From: CAWIHS01 sp963836005
GTDB taxonomy: Bacteria; Pseudomonadota; Gammaproteobacteria; GRL18
Assembly: GCA_963836005.1 (NCBI GenBank)
Contig: CAWIHS010000002.1
Span: 744,001 to 808,000, forward strand
DNA length: 64,000 nucleotides
Direction: 5' to 3'
A model generated the notes under the pieces. The model was not told the origin of the DNA, ran no database searches, and was given only the letters and a program-made list of their open reading frames with translations. Each line of letters opens with the position of its first letter. Within the stretch, counting starts at the first letter, position 1. This document shows, in pieces, positions 1-12,328 of this stretch. The position numbers and the translations under genes are program-made.

Positions 1-187
1 TATTAAACAGTCCGGATGGCAAATTGAATACCCTCGTTACATGCAGGTTGAGGATCGTTATTTGCCCAAAAAAATTATTGTTACGGATCCGCCGGTAAAA
101 ATCAAAATCATTGTCACCGCATGGTCATTTGAAGTAAATCCTTTAGCATCGGCATCAATAGCTCGCGATTTTGAGCTATCTCAGTGA
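1..187 (+). CDS. lolB: LolB, outer-membrane lipoprotein receptor (C-terminal end only)
   Basis: Only the last 61 codons are present; the gene begins before the window. The frame starting at base 2 reads IKQSGWQIEYPRYM and ends FELSQ before a TGA at 185-187. A QSGW-x-I-x-Y segment, an LP motif and a late hydrophobic strand ending in a Trp are typical of the LolB C-terminus, the receptor that takes lipoproteins from LolA and inserts them into the outer membrane. The stop overlaps the GTG start of ispE by 4 bases, so the two are translationally coupled; lolB-ispE is a common gammaproteobacterial pair. The assignment rests on this short tail plus gene order. Confidence 0.8.
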   Translation, partial: IKQSGWQIEYPRYMQVEDRYLPKKIIVTDPPVKIKIIVTAWSFEVNPLASASIARDFELSQ

Positions 188-1020
188 TTGATACTGCACT
201 GAAAATATGGCCTGCTCCGGCAAAAATTAATCTTTTTCTGCATATTACCGGACGCAGGGAAGATGGTTATCATGAATTACAGACAATTTTTCAGTTTCTG
301 GATTATGCGGATCAGCTGACATTTAGGGTAACACAAGATACTGAGATCATTCACACTAATCCCATTCCCGGTGTAGCGGCAAAAGATGACCTGACTGTCC
401 GTGCTGCACGGCTTTTGCAGCATTATACTCGGTGCCAGCTCGGTGTTGAAATTAATATCAACAAGAAACTGCCCATGGGTGGAGGGCTGGGCGGCGGCAG
501 CAGCGATGCGGCAACTACACTGGTGGCGCTGAATCAGCTCTGGAACCTGGGACTGAATAAAAAAAATCTGGCGGATCTGGGCAGACAACTGGGTGCAGAT
601 GTTCCTGTGTTTGTCTATGGTAGGGCAGCCTGGGCAGAAGGGGTTGGAGACAAACTGACTTCGGTTAAACTGGATGAGCCATGGTATGTGGTTATTGTGC
701 CTGCGGTATCTGTTTCAACCGCTGAAATTTTTTCGGCAAAAGAATTGAATAGAGAATGTCTTGCGATTAAAATAGCAGATTATCTTGAGGGTATGACAGA
801 AAATGTTTGCGAACCAGTCGTTCGTTCACGCTACCCGCAAGTGAATACTGCCATTGAGTGGTTGAATCAATACTCAAAGGCAAGGATGACTGGAACAGGT
901 GCCTGTGTTTTTGCCCCAATGTCATCAGAGCAGCGAGCAGCGGATGTGTTGCGTAAAAAACCTGATGGGTATAGCGGTTTTATTGCCCAGGGACGAAATG
1001 TTTCACCCTTAATCGAGTGA
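184..1020 (+). CDS. ispE: 4-diphosphocytidyl-2-C-methyl-D-erythritol kinase
   Basis: IspE phosphorylates the 2-OH of CDP-methylerythritol in the non-mevalonate isoprenoid pathway (cytosolic GHMP kinase). The 278 residues fit the family. The N-terminus has PAPAKINLFLHITGRREDGYH, the usual substrate-side segment, and the GHMP ATP loop PMGGGLGGGSSDAA lies near residues 98-111. A C-terminal GHMP motif MTGTGACVFA is also present. The GTG start at 184 overlaps the lolB stop. The gene is followed by about 270 bases without a gene before tRNA-Gln. Identification is secure. Confidence 0.97.
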   Translation: MIDTALKIWPAPAKINLFLHITGRREDGYHELQTIFQFLDYADQLTFRVTQDTEIIHTNPIPGVAAKDDLTVRAARLLQHYTRCQLGVEININKKLPMGGGLGGGSSDAATTLVALNQLWNLGLNKKNLADLGRQLGADVPVFVYGRAAWAEGVGDKLTSVKLDEPWYVVIVPAVSVSTAEIFSAKELNRECLAIKIADYLEGMTENVCEPVVRSRYPQVNTAIEWLNQYSKARMTGTGACVFAPMSSEQRAADVLRKKPDGYSGFIAQGRNVSPLIE

Positions 1021-1160
1021 GCAGCTATAAAAAGTTGAAAGGATTGCCTGGATTTCATTTTTACTTTTAATGTCGCATAGTACTGGTGCACCTAAGACCG
1101 TATAATCAAAGGCTTAGACTATGCAAATAAAAAAACAGTGGTGTTTTTTTAACTTTTTAT

Positions 1161-1188
1161 GTGACATTTTCTTTTTTTGGCGTATAAT
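1161..1188 (+). promoter_or_regulatory. Sigma-70 promoter for tRNA-Gln (and probably prs)
   Basis: GTGACA (1161-1166) and a perfect TATAAT (1183-1188) are separated by 16 bases, about 100 bases upstream of tRNA-Gln. No terminator is visible between the tRNA and prs, so the transcript may run into prs. An AT-rich inverted repeat (A7-C-A, GTGG loop, T-G-T7) around 1129-1151 just upstream could end the ispE transcript. Confidence 0.6.
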
Positions 1189-1286
1189 CCTCACACCTTT
1201 TTACTAAGAAATCCCGATATGATGGGCATTCAGTCACAGGTAACCCGCAACTGATAGCATATTTGGATATGCAGTTTGGTTTTTGT

Positions 1287-1361
1287 TGGGCCGTCGCCAA
1301 GCGGTAAGGCACCAGGTTTTGATCCTGGCATGCGCAGGTTCGAATCCTGCCGGCCCAGCCA
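1287..1361 (+). tRNA. tRNA-Gln(TTG)
   Basis: Complete 75-base cloverleaf with encoded CCA. The acceptor stem TGGGCCG pairs with CGGCCCA, the anticodon stem CCAGG/CCTGG encloses loop TTTTGAT with anticodon TTG, and the T arm contains GGTTCGAATCC. It sits just upstream of prs. Confidence 0.97.
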
Positions 1362-1513
1362 TCTATTTCGCTCTCCCAGCTATAATATAAAGAAATCGAC
1401 AGTATCGATTTGTTGTTGCTATGGCAGAGTTTGTGCGTAAGCTCATGGCTGATAGAAAACAAGTATCGCGCTGATTCTATTTGAGACTTTTACTTCCTGC
1501 TGAGGAATACAAC

Positions 1514-2467
1514 GTGTCCGATACAGACATGATGGTTTTTTCGGGCAATGCAAACCCGAAACTTGCGAATGATATCGTCAATCATCTGAATATGCCGTTG
1601 GGCAAGGCTTCTGTAGATAAGTTCAGTGATGATGAAATCATGGTTGAAGTCATGGAAAATGTGCGTGGTAAAGACGTCTTTATCGTGCAGCCAACATGTC
1701 AGCCGGCGAATGACCATCTGATTGAACTGATGGTTATGGCTGATGCTATACGACGTGCTTCAGCGAGAAGAATTACTGCGGTAATACCTTATTTTGGTTA
1801 TGCACGTCAGGACCGTCGACCACGTTCGGCACGGGTCGCTATAACCGCAAAGGTGATAGCCAATATGATTTCCGGGGTGGGAATTGACAGGGTGCTAACT
1901 GTGGATTTGCATGCTGATCAGATTCAGGGATTTTTTGATATCCCTGTTGACAATGTCTATGCTTCCCCTATTTTGCTTGGAGATATCTGGCGGCAGACAT
2001 ATTCAGATCTTATGGTTGTATCACCTGATGTGGGTGGTGTGGTACGTGCACGAGCACTGGCAAAGCAACTGGATGACGCCGATTTGGCCATTATTGACAA
2101 ACGTCGTCCCAGGGCTAATGTGGCCAAAATTATGAATATCATTGGTGAGGTCCAAGGACGTTCCTGTCTGTTAATCGATGACCTGGTCGATACTGCCGGA
2201 ACTTTATGTAAAGCTGCCGCAGCATTAAAAGAGCATGGGGCTTCTCAGGTTCTGGCCTATACCACTCACCCTGTTTTGTCGGGTCCGGCCATAGATAATA
2301 TCAACGCATCTGAACTGGATCAACTGGTTGTGACAGATACCATTCCATTGCAGCAGGGTGCTAAAGACTGTGATAAAATCCGTCAGTTGAGCTGTGCCAT
2401 GATTCTAGGTGAAACCATGATGCGGATTAACACAGAAGAATCAGTCAGTTCGCTATATATGGACTAA
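1514..2467 (+). CDS. prs: Ribose-phosphate pyrophosphokinase
   Basis: Prs makes PRPP from ribose 5-phosphate and ATP for nucleotide, His and Trp synthesis. The GTG at 1514 is preferred over an upstream in-frame TTG at 1481 because it has a GAGGA Shine-Dalgarno at 1502-1506 and gives a 317-residue protein of normal family length, beginning VSDTDMMVFSGNANPKLA like other Prs proteins. The catalytic flexible-loop region PYFGYARQDRRPR lies near residues 94-106. The PRPP-binding loop reads LLIDDLVDTAGTL. It follows tRNA-Gln, and rplY and pth are next, a very common gammaproteobacterial order. Confidence 0.97.
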   Translation: MSDTDMMVFSGNANPKLANDIVNHLNMPLGKASVDKFSDDEIMVEVMENVRGKDVFIVQPTCQPANDHLIELMVMADAIRRASARRITAVIPYFGYARQDRRPRSARVAITAKVIANMISGVGIDRVLTVDLHADQIQGFFDIPVDNVYASPILLGDIWRQTYSDLMVVSPDVGGVVRARALAKQLDDADLAIIDKRRPRANVAKIMNIIGEVQGRSCLLIDDLVDTAGTLCKAAAALKEHGASQVLAYTTHPVLSGPAIDNINASELDQLVVTDTIPLQQGAKDCDKIRQLSCAMILGETMMRINTEESVSSLYMD

Positions 2468-2542
2468 TTTTATCTCTATACTCTGGTATGGAGAGATTGA
2501 ATCGCTGGTTTAATGTGGCCCCAGGCCGATTAAATCAATCAT

Positions 2543-2602
2543 TCTGCCATTGGTCGCGATGGCAGAGAATTATTGTTTAGTATTAAGTGTAATAGCTAAA
2601 CA
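2543..2602 (+). promoter_or_regulatory. Paired hairpins in the rplY 5' leader
   Basis: Two consecutive stem-loops precede the rplY ribosome-binding site. The first pairs TCTGCCAT (2543-2550) with ATGGCAGA (2559-2566). The second pairs TGTTTAG-TATTA (2574-2585) with TAATA-g-CTAAACA (2590-2602) across an AGTG loop. Neither is followed by a run of T, so they look more like a leader than terminators. A further weaker stem-loop lies at about 2470-2500 after prs. L25 binds 5S rRNA, and autoregulatory leaders are known for ribosomal proteins generally, but regulation here is inference. Confidence 0.45.
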
Positions 2603-2629
2603 GAAATTTTAAATTTGGAGAATAATACT

Positions 2630-3277
2630 ATGAGTGCAAGTTTTACTATTGCAGCAAAAACGCGTACAGATACAGGGAAGGGTGCGAGCCGCCGCCTGCG
2701 TCGTGCCGGCCACGTACCTGCTATTGTTTATGGTGCTGAAAAAGGTCCTGTTATGATTAGTCTGAGACATGACGATATCTTTCATGCCTGTGAAGATGAA
2801 GCGTTTTTTTCACATATTTTAACTCTCGAGTTAGGTGATATTGCGGAAAAAGTGATTATCAAGGATATGCAGCGTCACCCCGCCAAAATAAAAATTACGC
2901 ATGTGGACTTTCTACGTGTTAATGAAGCCCAGTCGCTGAATGTCAATGTTCCTCTGCACTTCCTCAATGAGGACATTGCACCGGGAGTCAAGGCGGGTGG
3001 TCTGGTTTCTCACCTCATGACTGAAGTCGAGATTAGCTGTCTGCCGAAAAACCTGCCTGAATTTGTCAATGTAGATCTGGCCACTTTAGAGCTGGGTGAT
3101 ACGGTTCATCTGTCTGACATAGAACTACCTGAAGGTGCAACCATAGTAGCTTTAACTCATGGTGATGAGCATGATCAGCCAGTGGCAAGTATTCATCTGC
3201 CTCGAGGTGAAAAAGTTGATGAAGAAGATGAATCTCAAGAACAAGAAGGTGAACCAGAAGAAGGTGAAACAGAGTAA
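2630..3277 (+). CDS. rplY: 50S ribosomal protein L25 (Ctc/TL5 long form)
   Basis: L25 binds loop E of 5S rRNA in the large subunit. The start at ATG 2630 has GGAG at 2617-2620; an in-frame TTG at 2615 lacks a site. The 215-residue product is the two-domain Ctc/TL5 form rather than the about 95-residue E. coli form. It has an N-terminal 5S-binding domain (residues 1-95, with GASRRLRRAGHVPAIVYG) and a C-terminal beta domain (about 96-190). The last 25 residues are a highly acidic tail rich in Glu. It lies between prs and pth, its usual place. Confidence 0.95.
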   Translation: MSASFTIAAKTRTDTGKGASRRLRRAGHVPAIVYGAEKGPVMISLRHDDIFHACEDEAFFSHILTLELGDIAEKVIIKDMQRHPAKIKITHVDFLRVNEAQSLNVNVPLHFLNEDIAPGVKAGGLVSHLMTEVEISCLPKNLPEFVNVDLATLELGDTVHLSDIELPEGATIVALTHGDEHDQPVASIHLPRGEKVDEEDESQEQEGEPEEGETE

Positions 3278-3330
3278 TTAATTCTGTAGCCATTCTAGCT
3301 TGATTTGCATAAACCGGAAGTTTCTACGAC

Positions 3331-3912
3331 GTGCCTGAAAATACGATAAAAATGATCGCAGGGTTAGGCAATCCTGGAAATGAGTATGAACAGACACGTC
3401 ACAACGCTGGCTTCTGGTTTGTTGATCAACTGGGTTCACGGTATAAACTCAGCTTTAAAAAGGAATCCAGATTCCTGGGTGATGTGGTCAAGTATGCCTC
3501 TCCTGCCGGTTCTGTCTGGTTATTAAAACCAGCCACTTTCATGAATAAAAGCGGTCATTCTATCGCACAGCTCGCACATTTTTATAAAATAAGCCCCGAA
3601 CAGATCCTGATTGTGCATGATGATCTTGACTTGAATCCTGGCAGTGTAAAACTCAAGCAGGGAGGAGGACACGGCGGTCACAATGGATTAAGGGATAGCA
3701 TAAGTCAACTGGGCAGCAAAGATTTTTATCGTTTGCGTCTGGGTATTGGTCATCCTGGGAATAAAGATCAGGTGGTAGGATTCGTTCTGGCTAAAACCCC
3801 CAAAGCTGAAAAAATTATAATTGAACATGCCATTGAAAAATCAATGAATGTCATTGAACTGATTTTGCAGGGCGACATGCAAAAAGCAATGAATCAGCTA
3901 CACAGCGATTAA
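3331..3912 (+). CDS. pth: Peptidyl-tRNA hydrolase
   Basis: Pth releases peptides from peptidyl-tRNAs that drop off ribosomes. The 193-residue product begins (GTG 3331) and reaches the family signature MIAGLGNPGNEYEQTRHNAG within a few residues, giving the expected N-terminal length; ATG 3352 is a less likely alternative. The conserved KPATFMNKSG and the VHDDLDL/GGHGGHNGL segments are all present, including the catalytic His of the TRHNAG motif. It is followed 22 bases later by ychF, the standard pth-ychF pair. Confidence 0.97.
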   Translation: MPENTIKMIAGLGNPGNEYEQTRHNAGFWFVDQLGSRYKLSFKKESRFLGDVVKYASPAGSVWLLKPATFMNKSGHSIAQLAHFYKISPEQILIVHDDLDLNPGSVKLKQGGGHGGHNGLRDSISQLGSKDFYRLRLGIGHPGNKDQVVGFVLAKTPKAEKIIIEHAIEKSMNVIELILQGDMQKAMNQLHSD

Positions 3913-3934
3913 CAAAAATACTTAGAGAACAATC

Positions 3935-5026
3935 ATGGGATTTAAATGCGGTATTGTCGGATTACCCAATGTGGGTAAATCAACCCTTTTTAACGCTTTA
4001 ACCAAGGCCGGTATCCAGGCTGAAAATTACCCTTTTTGTACCATTGAGCCCAATGTGGGTGTTGTACCTATGCCAGATCCCAGGCTGGACGCTCTCGCAG
4101 ATATTGTCAATCCAGAACGGGTCGTGCCTACCTCGATGGAATTTGTAGATATTGCCGGGCTGGTCGCCGGTGCCTCGAAGGGTGAAGGGCTGGGCAATAA
4201 ATTTCTCGCCAATATCAGGGAAACTGATGCGATTGCACATATCGTTCGCTGCTTTGAAAATGATGACATCATCCATGTCTCAGGTAAGATTGACCCCGTC
4301 GGTGATATTGAAGTAATCAATACTGAATTGTGCCTTGCAGATCTCGAAAGTGTTGAGAAAGCGCATCTGAAAGCAGTAAAAAATTCCCGGAGTGGTAATA
4401 AAGAAGCGTTGAGCAGAAAAATATTACTGGAAAAAATTCTACAGCATCTTGAACGGGGTGAGTTGGTACGTACCCTTAAACTTTCAGATGAAGAAATACA
4501 GGAAATCAGGGATCTGCAATTATTAACACTTAAACCTACAGTTTATATAGCTAATGTAGACGAAGAAGGTTTTACACATAACCCCTATCTTGAACTGGTA
4601 AGTGATCATGCTGAACAAGAACACGCTGGAGTAGTTAGTGTCTGCGCGGCCATTGAATCCGAACTGGTAGAGCTTGATGAAGATGAGCGTAAAGAATTTC
4701 TGGCCGAACTGGGTTTGGATGAACCCGGACTTAACCGGGTTATTCGTGCGGGTTATAAACTATTAAATTTACAAACTTACTTTACAGCGGGTGTTAAAGA
4801 AGTAAGAGCATGGACTGTTTCAGTAGGTGCTACCGCACCACAGGCAGCAGCAGTCATACATACTGATTTTGAACGTGGCTTTATACGTGCAGAAGTAATC
4901 TCCTATGATGATTTTATTGAATTAAAAGGAGAAGCGGGTGCCAGAGAAAAAGGTAAGTTGCGTATTGAAGGCAAAGAATACATTGTTCAGGATGGAGATG
5001 TGCTGCATTTTAGATTCAATGTCTGA
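3935..5026 (+). CDS. ychF: Redox-regulated ATPase/GTPase YchF (Obg family)
   Basis: YchF is a conserved ribosome-associated P-loop NTPase. The 363 residues match the family. The G1 loop GLPNVGKSTLFNAL is at residues 9-22, then NYPFCTIEPNVG (switch) and DIAGLVAGASKGEGLGNKFL (G3). A coiled-coil arm spans about 130-200 and the C-terminal TGS domain about 275-360. TYFTAGVKEVRAWT marks the TGS junction. It is the last gene of the housekeeping block; a new promoter and tRNA-Met follow. Confidence 0.97.
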   Translation: MGFKCGIVGLPNVGKSTLFNALTKAGIQAENYPFCTIEPNVGVVPMPDPRLDALADIVNPERVVPTSMEFVDIAGLVAGASKGEGLGNKFLANIRETDAIAHIVRCFENDDIIHVSGKIDPVGDIEVINTELCLADLESVEKAHLKAVKNSRSGNKEALSRKILLEKILQHLERGELVRTLKLSDEEIQEIRDLQLLTLKPTVYIANVDEEGFTHNPYLELVSDHAEQEHAGVVSVCAAIESELVELDEDERKEFLAELGLDEPGLNRVIRAGYKLLNLQTYFTAGVKEVRAWTVSVGATAPQAAAVIHTDFERGFIRAEVISYDDFIELKGEAGAREKGKLRIEGKEYIVQDGDVLHFRFNV

Positions 5027-5059
5027 TTGTTTAAATCCGCTCTAAATTCCATTCTGTTA

Positions 5060-5088
5060 TTGACCAAAAATAACAGATAAACTATAAT
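5060..5088 (+). promoter_or_regulatory. Sigma-70 promoter of tRNA-Met
   Basis: TTGACC (5060-5065) and TATAAT (5083-5088) with an ideal 17-base spacer, 28 bases before the tRNA. Confidence 0.75.
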
Positions 5089-5116
5089 ATGCGCCTCTGT
5101 TCTGTAAAGAGGCCCT

Positions 5117-5193
5117 GGCTATGTAGCTCAGTTGGTTAGAGCACAGCATTCATAATGCTGGGGTCACTGGTTCAAGTCCAGTCATAGCTACCA
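5117..5193 (+). tRNA. tRNA-Met(CAT), elongator type
   Basis: A 77-base cloverleaf with encoded CCA. GGCTATG pairs with CATAGCT (one G-T at position 1-72), the anticodon stem CAGCA/TGCTG encloses TTCATAA, and the T loop reads GGTTCAAGTCC. The overall sequence resembles E. coli elongator tRNA-Met, not the initiator. A CAT anticodon could in principle be lysidine-modified tRNA-Ile, which sequence alone cannot exclude. Confidence 0.93.
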
Positions 5194-5247
5194 TTTTCAA
5201 AGGGTAAAATATAATTTTTTAAATATAGAAAATTATATAGTAATGTC

Positions 5248-5275
5248 TTGACGTGCTGATTAAGGCGCGTATAAT
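5248..5275 (+). promoter_or_regulatory. rRNA operon promoter
   Basis: TTGACG (5248-5253) and TATAAT (5270-5275) with a 16-base spacer. A GCGC discriminator-like stretch lies just before the -10, and an AT-rich stretch (about 5208-5245) that could be an UP element lies upstream. It is the only strong promoter seen before the 16S gene, whose mature 5' end is about 450 bases further on. Confidence 0.7.
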
Positions 5276-5342
5276 ACACCCTTCATTCAGCGGCGAATTT
5301 TACTGAAACTGCTGGATAAACAATAAGTTAGCTTATTAAGAC

Positions 5343-5498
5343 GTAACATCTCAATAAGTCCGTGCAAGATCCCCTCCCCCTATCAGGGGGAGGGTTAGGG
5401 TGGGGGTTAAGTGTTTGATTATAGACACAACCCCCATACTGGCCTTCTCCCTGACCGGGGGAAGGAACTTAAACTGCATGGATTTATTGAGAAGTTAC
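5343..5498. mobile_element. MITE family 1, copy 1 (in the rRNA leader)
   Basis: A 156-bp non-coding element with inverted ends GTAACATCTCAATAA / TTATTGAGAAGTTAC. The two halves form one long imperfect palindrome containing C-rich and G-rich blocks that can each fold. It is flanked by the perfect 8-bp duplication ATTAAGAC (5335-5342 and 5499-5506), the footprint of transposition. It lies inverted relative to the copies at 29431 and 35309. It separates the rRNA promoter from boxA, so it is transcribed as part of the pre-rRNA leader. Confidence 0.92.
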
Positions 5499-5521
5499 AT
5501 TAAGACGGGCTAATTTATGAC

Positions 5522-5533
5522 TGCTCTTTAAAA
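5522..5533 (+). promoter_or_regulatory. boxA antitermination site, rRNA leader
   Basis: TGCTCTTTAAAA matches the consensus NusB/S10 boxA (TGCTCTTTAACA) in 11 of 12 bases. It lies 24 bases after the inserted MITE and about 190 bases before 16S. Confidence 0.8.
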
Positions 5534-5722
5534 GATAAATCGAACAATTTGTGTGGGTTCTTGTCGGTCGACGGCCGCTGCCGCAAGGCAGTGGCGGTCA
5601 AAAGATGAAAGAACCTGAACGAAGTCAATAGACGAACTAAGTAAGTTTTACTTAGAGTAATTCACTGGAGATGCAGTTTGGGCGTTGTTATGACCATGAA
5701 TGGTGATAATGACAGCAAGATT

Positions 5723-7263
<1,541 letters not shown>

Positions 7264-7429
7264 AAGACGACAGTGAGAAATCAGCAAGAGGCGGCATCAT
7301 GAGCGATCATGAAGCGGTTGAAGTGGCTGATGAAGTACACTCAAAGGACGGACAGGGACCCACACAAATTGTTTGATTAATTTTAAAGTAAGAGTAGAGT
7401 TAGGACCGCAATAAACGACTAACTTATTT

Positions 7430-7506
<77 letters not shown>

Positions 7507-7624
7507 GATTTTATCCATTTTGAAGGTTAAGTCTTGCTCATGTGCATTGGCACACCAGGCAAGCCTGAAAATCCAAGCTGAATAAAATCACTGGGTATAC
7601 GAGAAGATATGTAACAGGCTCTAT

Positions 7625-7700
7625 GGGGCTATAGCTCAGCTGGGAGAGCGCCTGCCTTGCACGCAGGAGGTCAGGAGTTCGATCCTCCTTAGCTCCACCA
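7625..7700 (+). tRNA. tRNA-Ala(TGC) in the rRNA spacer
   Basis: A 76-base cloverleaf with encoded CCA. GGGGCTA pairs with TAGCTCC (one G-T), the anticodon loop CTTGCAC carries TGC, and the T arm reads GAGTTCGATCCTC. Confidence 0.97.
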
Positions 7701-7822
7701 TTGAGTTGAGAAGCTTAAGCAGCGCCGTAAAAGACGGATTAAGTATAGCCACTGAAGGGAAGCAACACCGTGGAAATAGTTAATCCATTTTAAATGGATT
7801 AGAATTAACCGGAGACGGTTAA

Positions 7823-7834
7823 TGCTCTTTAACA
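7823..7834 (+). promoter_or_regulatory. boxA antitermination site, 16S-23S spacer
   Basis: TGCTCTTTAACA is an exact consensus boxA, about 275 bases before 23S, where the spacer boxA of E. coli-type operons is found. Confidence 0.85.
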
Positions 7835-8108
7835 ATTCGGGAAGTAAAACAACGCAAAGTATCTAAAGGGTGCGAAGCAGTGCTGTTGTGATGACAGGGC
7901 AGCTGAACACTTTTAGGGTATGCGTCTACAAGCATGATACGCGGCCTCTGAGCGTAAGCGAGGGGGCCGGGTATCGAAGTTCAATTGTAGAAATAAAGTT
8001 CTTAACTTAAACGTTAACAGCGTTAAAAAGAAAGTAACAAAGCGATCTTTATGTATTTCAGTGTTCGTATTCTCGAAGTCAAAAGGCGAGAGTATTTTGA
8101 GATATATA

Positions 8109-10999
<2,891 letters not shown>

Positions 11000-11144
11000 A
11001 TATATCGCAAAGTACTTTCTCAGCCCAGGCGGGCTAAGCGAGTAAGAACGAAACAGGCTATAACGACGCTTGTAACGCAAACACGTTGTTTGACTTCCCC
11101 TATTGCAGCGCGCTGACTCACGCTCAGTGTTCTGATAACGCTTT

Positions 11145-11260
11145 TCTGGCAGCCATAGAGACATGGAACCACCCGATCCCATCCCGAACTCGGAAGTGAA
11201 ACGTGTCATCGCCAATGATAGTGTGGGGTTTCCCCATGCGAAAGTAGGTCACTGCCAGGT
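11145..11260 (+). rRNA. rrf: 5S ribosomal RNA
   Basis: About 116 bases closed by pairing of CTGGCAG (5') with CTGCCAG (3'). The internal CCACCCGATCCCATCCCGAA and the loop-E strand with GTGTGGGG are characteristic. It is the last gene of the operon and is followed at once by a strong terminator. Confidence 0.95.
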
Positions 11261-11269
11261 TTATTTTTT

Positions 11270-11309
11270 AAAAAGCCCCTTCATTTAATCAATGACGGGG
11301 CTTTTTTTT
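11270..11309 (+). terminator. Rho-independent terminator of the rRNA operon
   Basis: AAAAAGCCCC and GGGGCTTTTT flank a 14-to-18-base loop and are followed by a continuous run of T. Confidence 0.9.
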
Positions 11310-11383
11310 GGGGGTGCCGTTAACCCGGCAACTCTGGCAGCATCGACCCTCATTGAACCCCTGTTTTCATTAGAATAATAAAC

Positions 11384-12328
11384 ATGACTAAAGGACTAAG
11401 TGAATATCTGCTGTATCAGACGCTGTGTCAGGAAAAGAGGCTAGATGTTTCAAAATGCTCTGCGGATGATATCAACAGTTTAAAAGCAAAAGGATTAGAC
11501 ATTGAGCATATAAAGGATCATTATGAACTGCAACAGAGCATTAAGCCTCTGCTTGGCTCAGAGATAAACAAATATCTACAAAGTGCTATTATTAGCCGAA
11601 TATCTCAACTGTCGATTCAGTATAAGGTAAACTCAACGAATACTGCCATTCACGAATATCCTTTTGAGCAAGGCTACCTGATTCTAATAGCTGAACACCA
11701 GCAAGCTGGTAAGGGCAGAAAAATCAAGCGATGGGCTTCACCACTGGGAAGTAATCTTTATCTTTCTATAAAATTTAAATTTCCTGCATCCTCTCCAGTC
11801 CATTTTATGCCTTTGGTTACAGCTGTTGCTGTTTGTAATGCTCTGTCTCGGCTTGATATTAAAGGAACTATGATTAAATGGCCAAATGATATTTATGTCA
11901 ATGGAAAAAAGATTGCAGGAATATTGGTAGAAAATCGGTATAATTCTGTAACAGCTAATAGTTGTGTGGTAGGTATTGGTCTAAATGTAAATATGTATAA
12001 AAATAGTTTGATTGAACAGGCCTGGACCAGTATGGCATTGGAACGTAACCAGATATTCGATCGCAATCATGTTACGGCATTGATCTTATCTGAGTTGATT
12101 TTTCAATTTGACAAACTACATGATTTTAATTTCAAACAATTTCAACAAAAATGGAATAAATTTGATTATTTAAAAGGAAAAATCATCAAAGTGGTAGCGG
12201 ATCAATCTGAATATGAAGCTCTAGCCATGGGTTTGGCTGAAGACGGCTCTTTACAAATTATTGTGTGTGACAAAATTAAAAGAATATATTCTGCAGAAGT
12301 TTCTGTAGCGGCAAGGGATTCATTTTGA
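11384..12328 (+). CDS. birA: Biotin-protein ligase BirA
   Basis: BirA activates biotin to biotinyl-AMP and attaches it to the biotin carrier protein of acetyl-CoA carboxylase. The catalytic domain (about residues 75-265) carries EHQQAGKGRKIKRWASPLG, matching the biotinyl-AMP loop (usually GRGRRGRxW; here GKGRKIKRW, a mild variant), then IKWPNDIYVNGKKIAGILVE. A C-terminal SH3-like domain follows. The N-terminal region is shorter than in E. coli BirA: the first helix of the winged-helix domain seems absent, leaving INSLKAKGLDI from its end, so DNA binding and repression of biotin genes may be lost. It overlaps coaX by 4 bases, a common pairing. Confidence 0.93.
   Translation: MTKGLSEYLLYQTLCQEKRLDVSKCSADDINSLKAKGLDIEHIKDHYELQQSIKPLLGSEINKYLQSAIISRISQLSIQYKVNSTNTAIHEYPFEQGYLILIAEHQQAGKGRKIKRWASPLGSNLYLSIKFKFPASSPVHFMPLVTAVAVCNALSRLDIKGTMIKWPNDIYVNGKKIAGILVENRYNSVTANSCVVGIGLNVNMYKNSLIEQAWTSMALERNQIFDRNHVTALILSELIFQFDKLHDFNFKQFQQKWNKFDYLKGKIIKVVADQSEYEALAMGLAEDGSLQIIVCDKIKRIYSAEVSVAARDSF

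Noticed and set aside
1157..1462. Minus-strand frame of 101 codons over tRNA-Gln
   Set aside because: It covers the tRNA and the prs leader, so it is not a gene.
5343..5498. Reading the palindrome after tRNA-Met as an ordinary terminator
   Set aside because: The 8-bp direct duplications and the two other copies show it is a mobile element, though it may still affect transcription.
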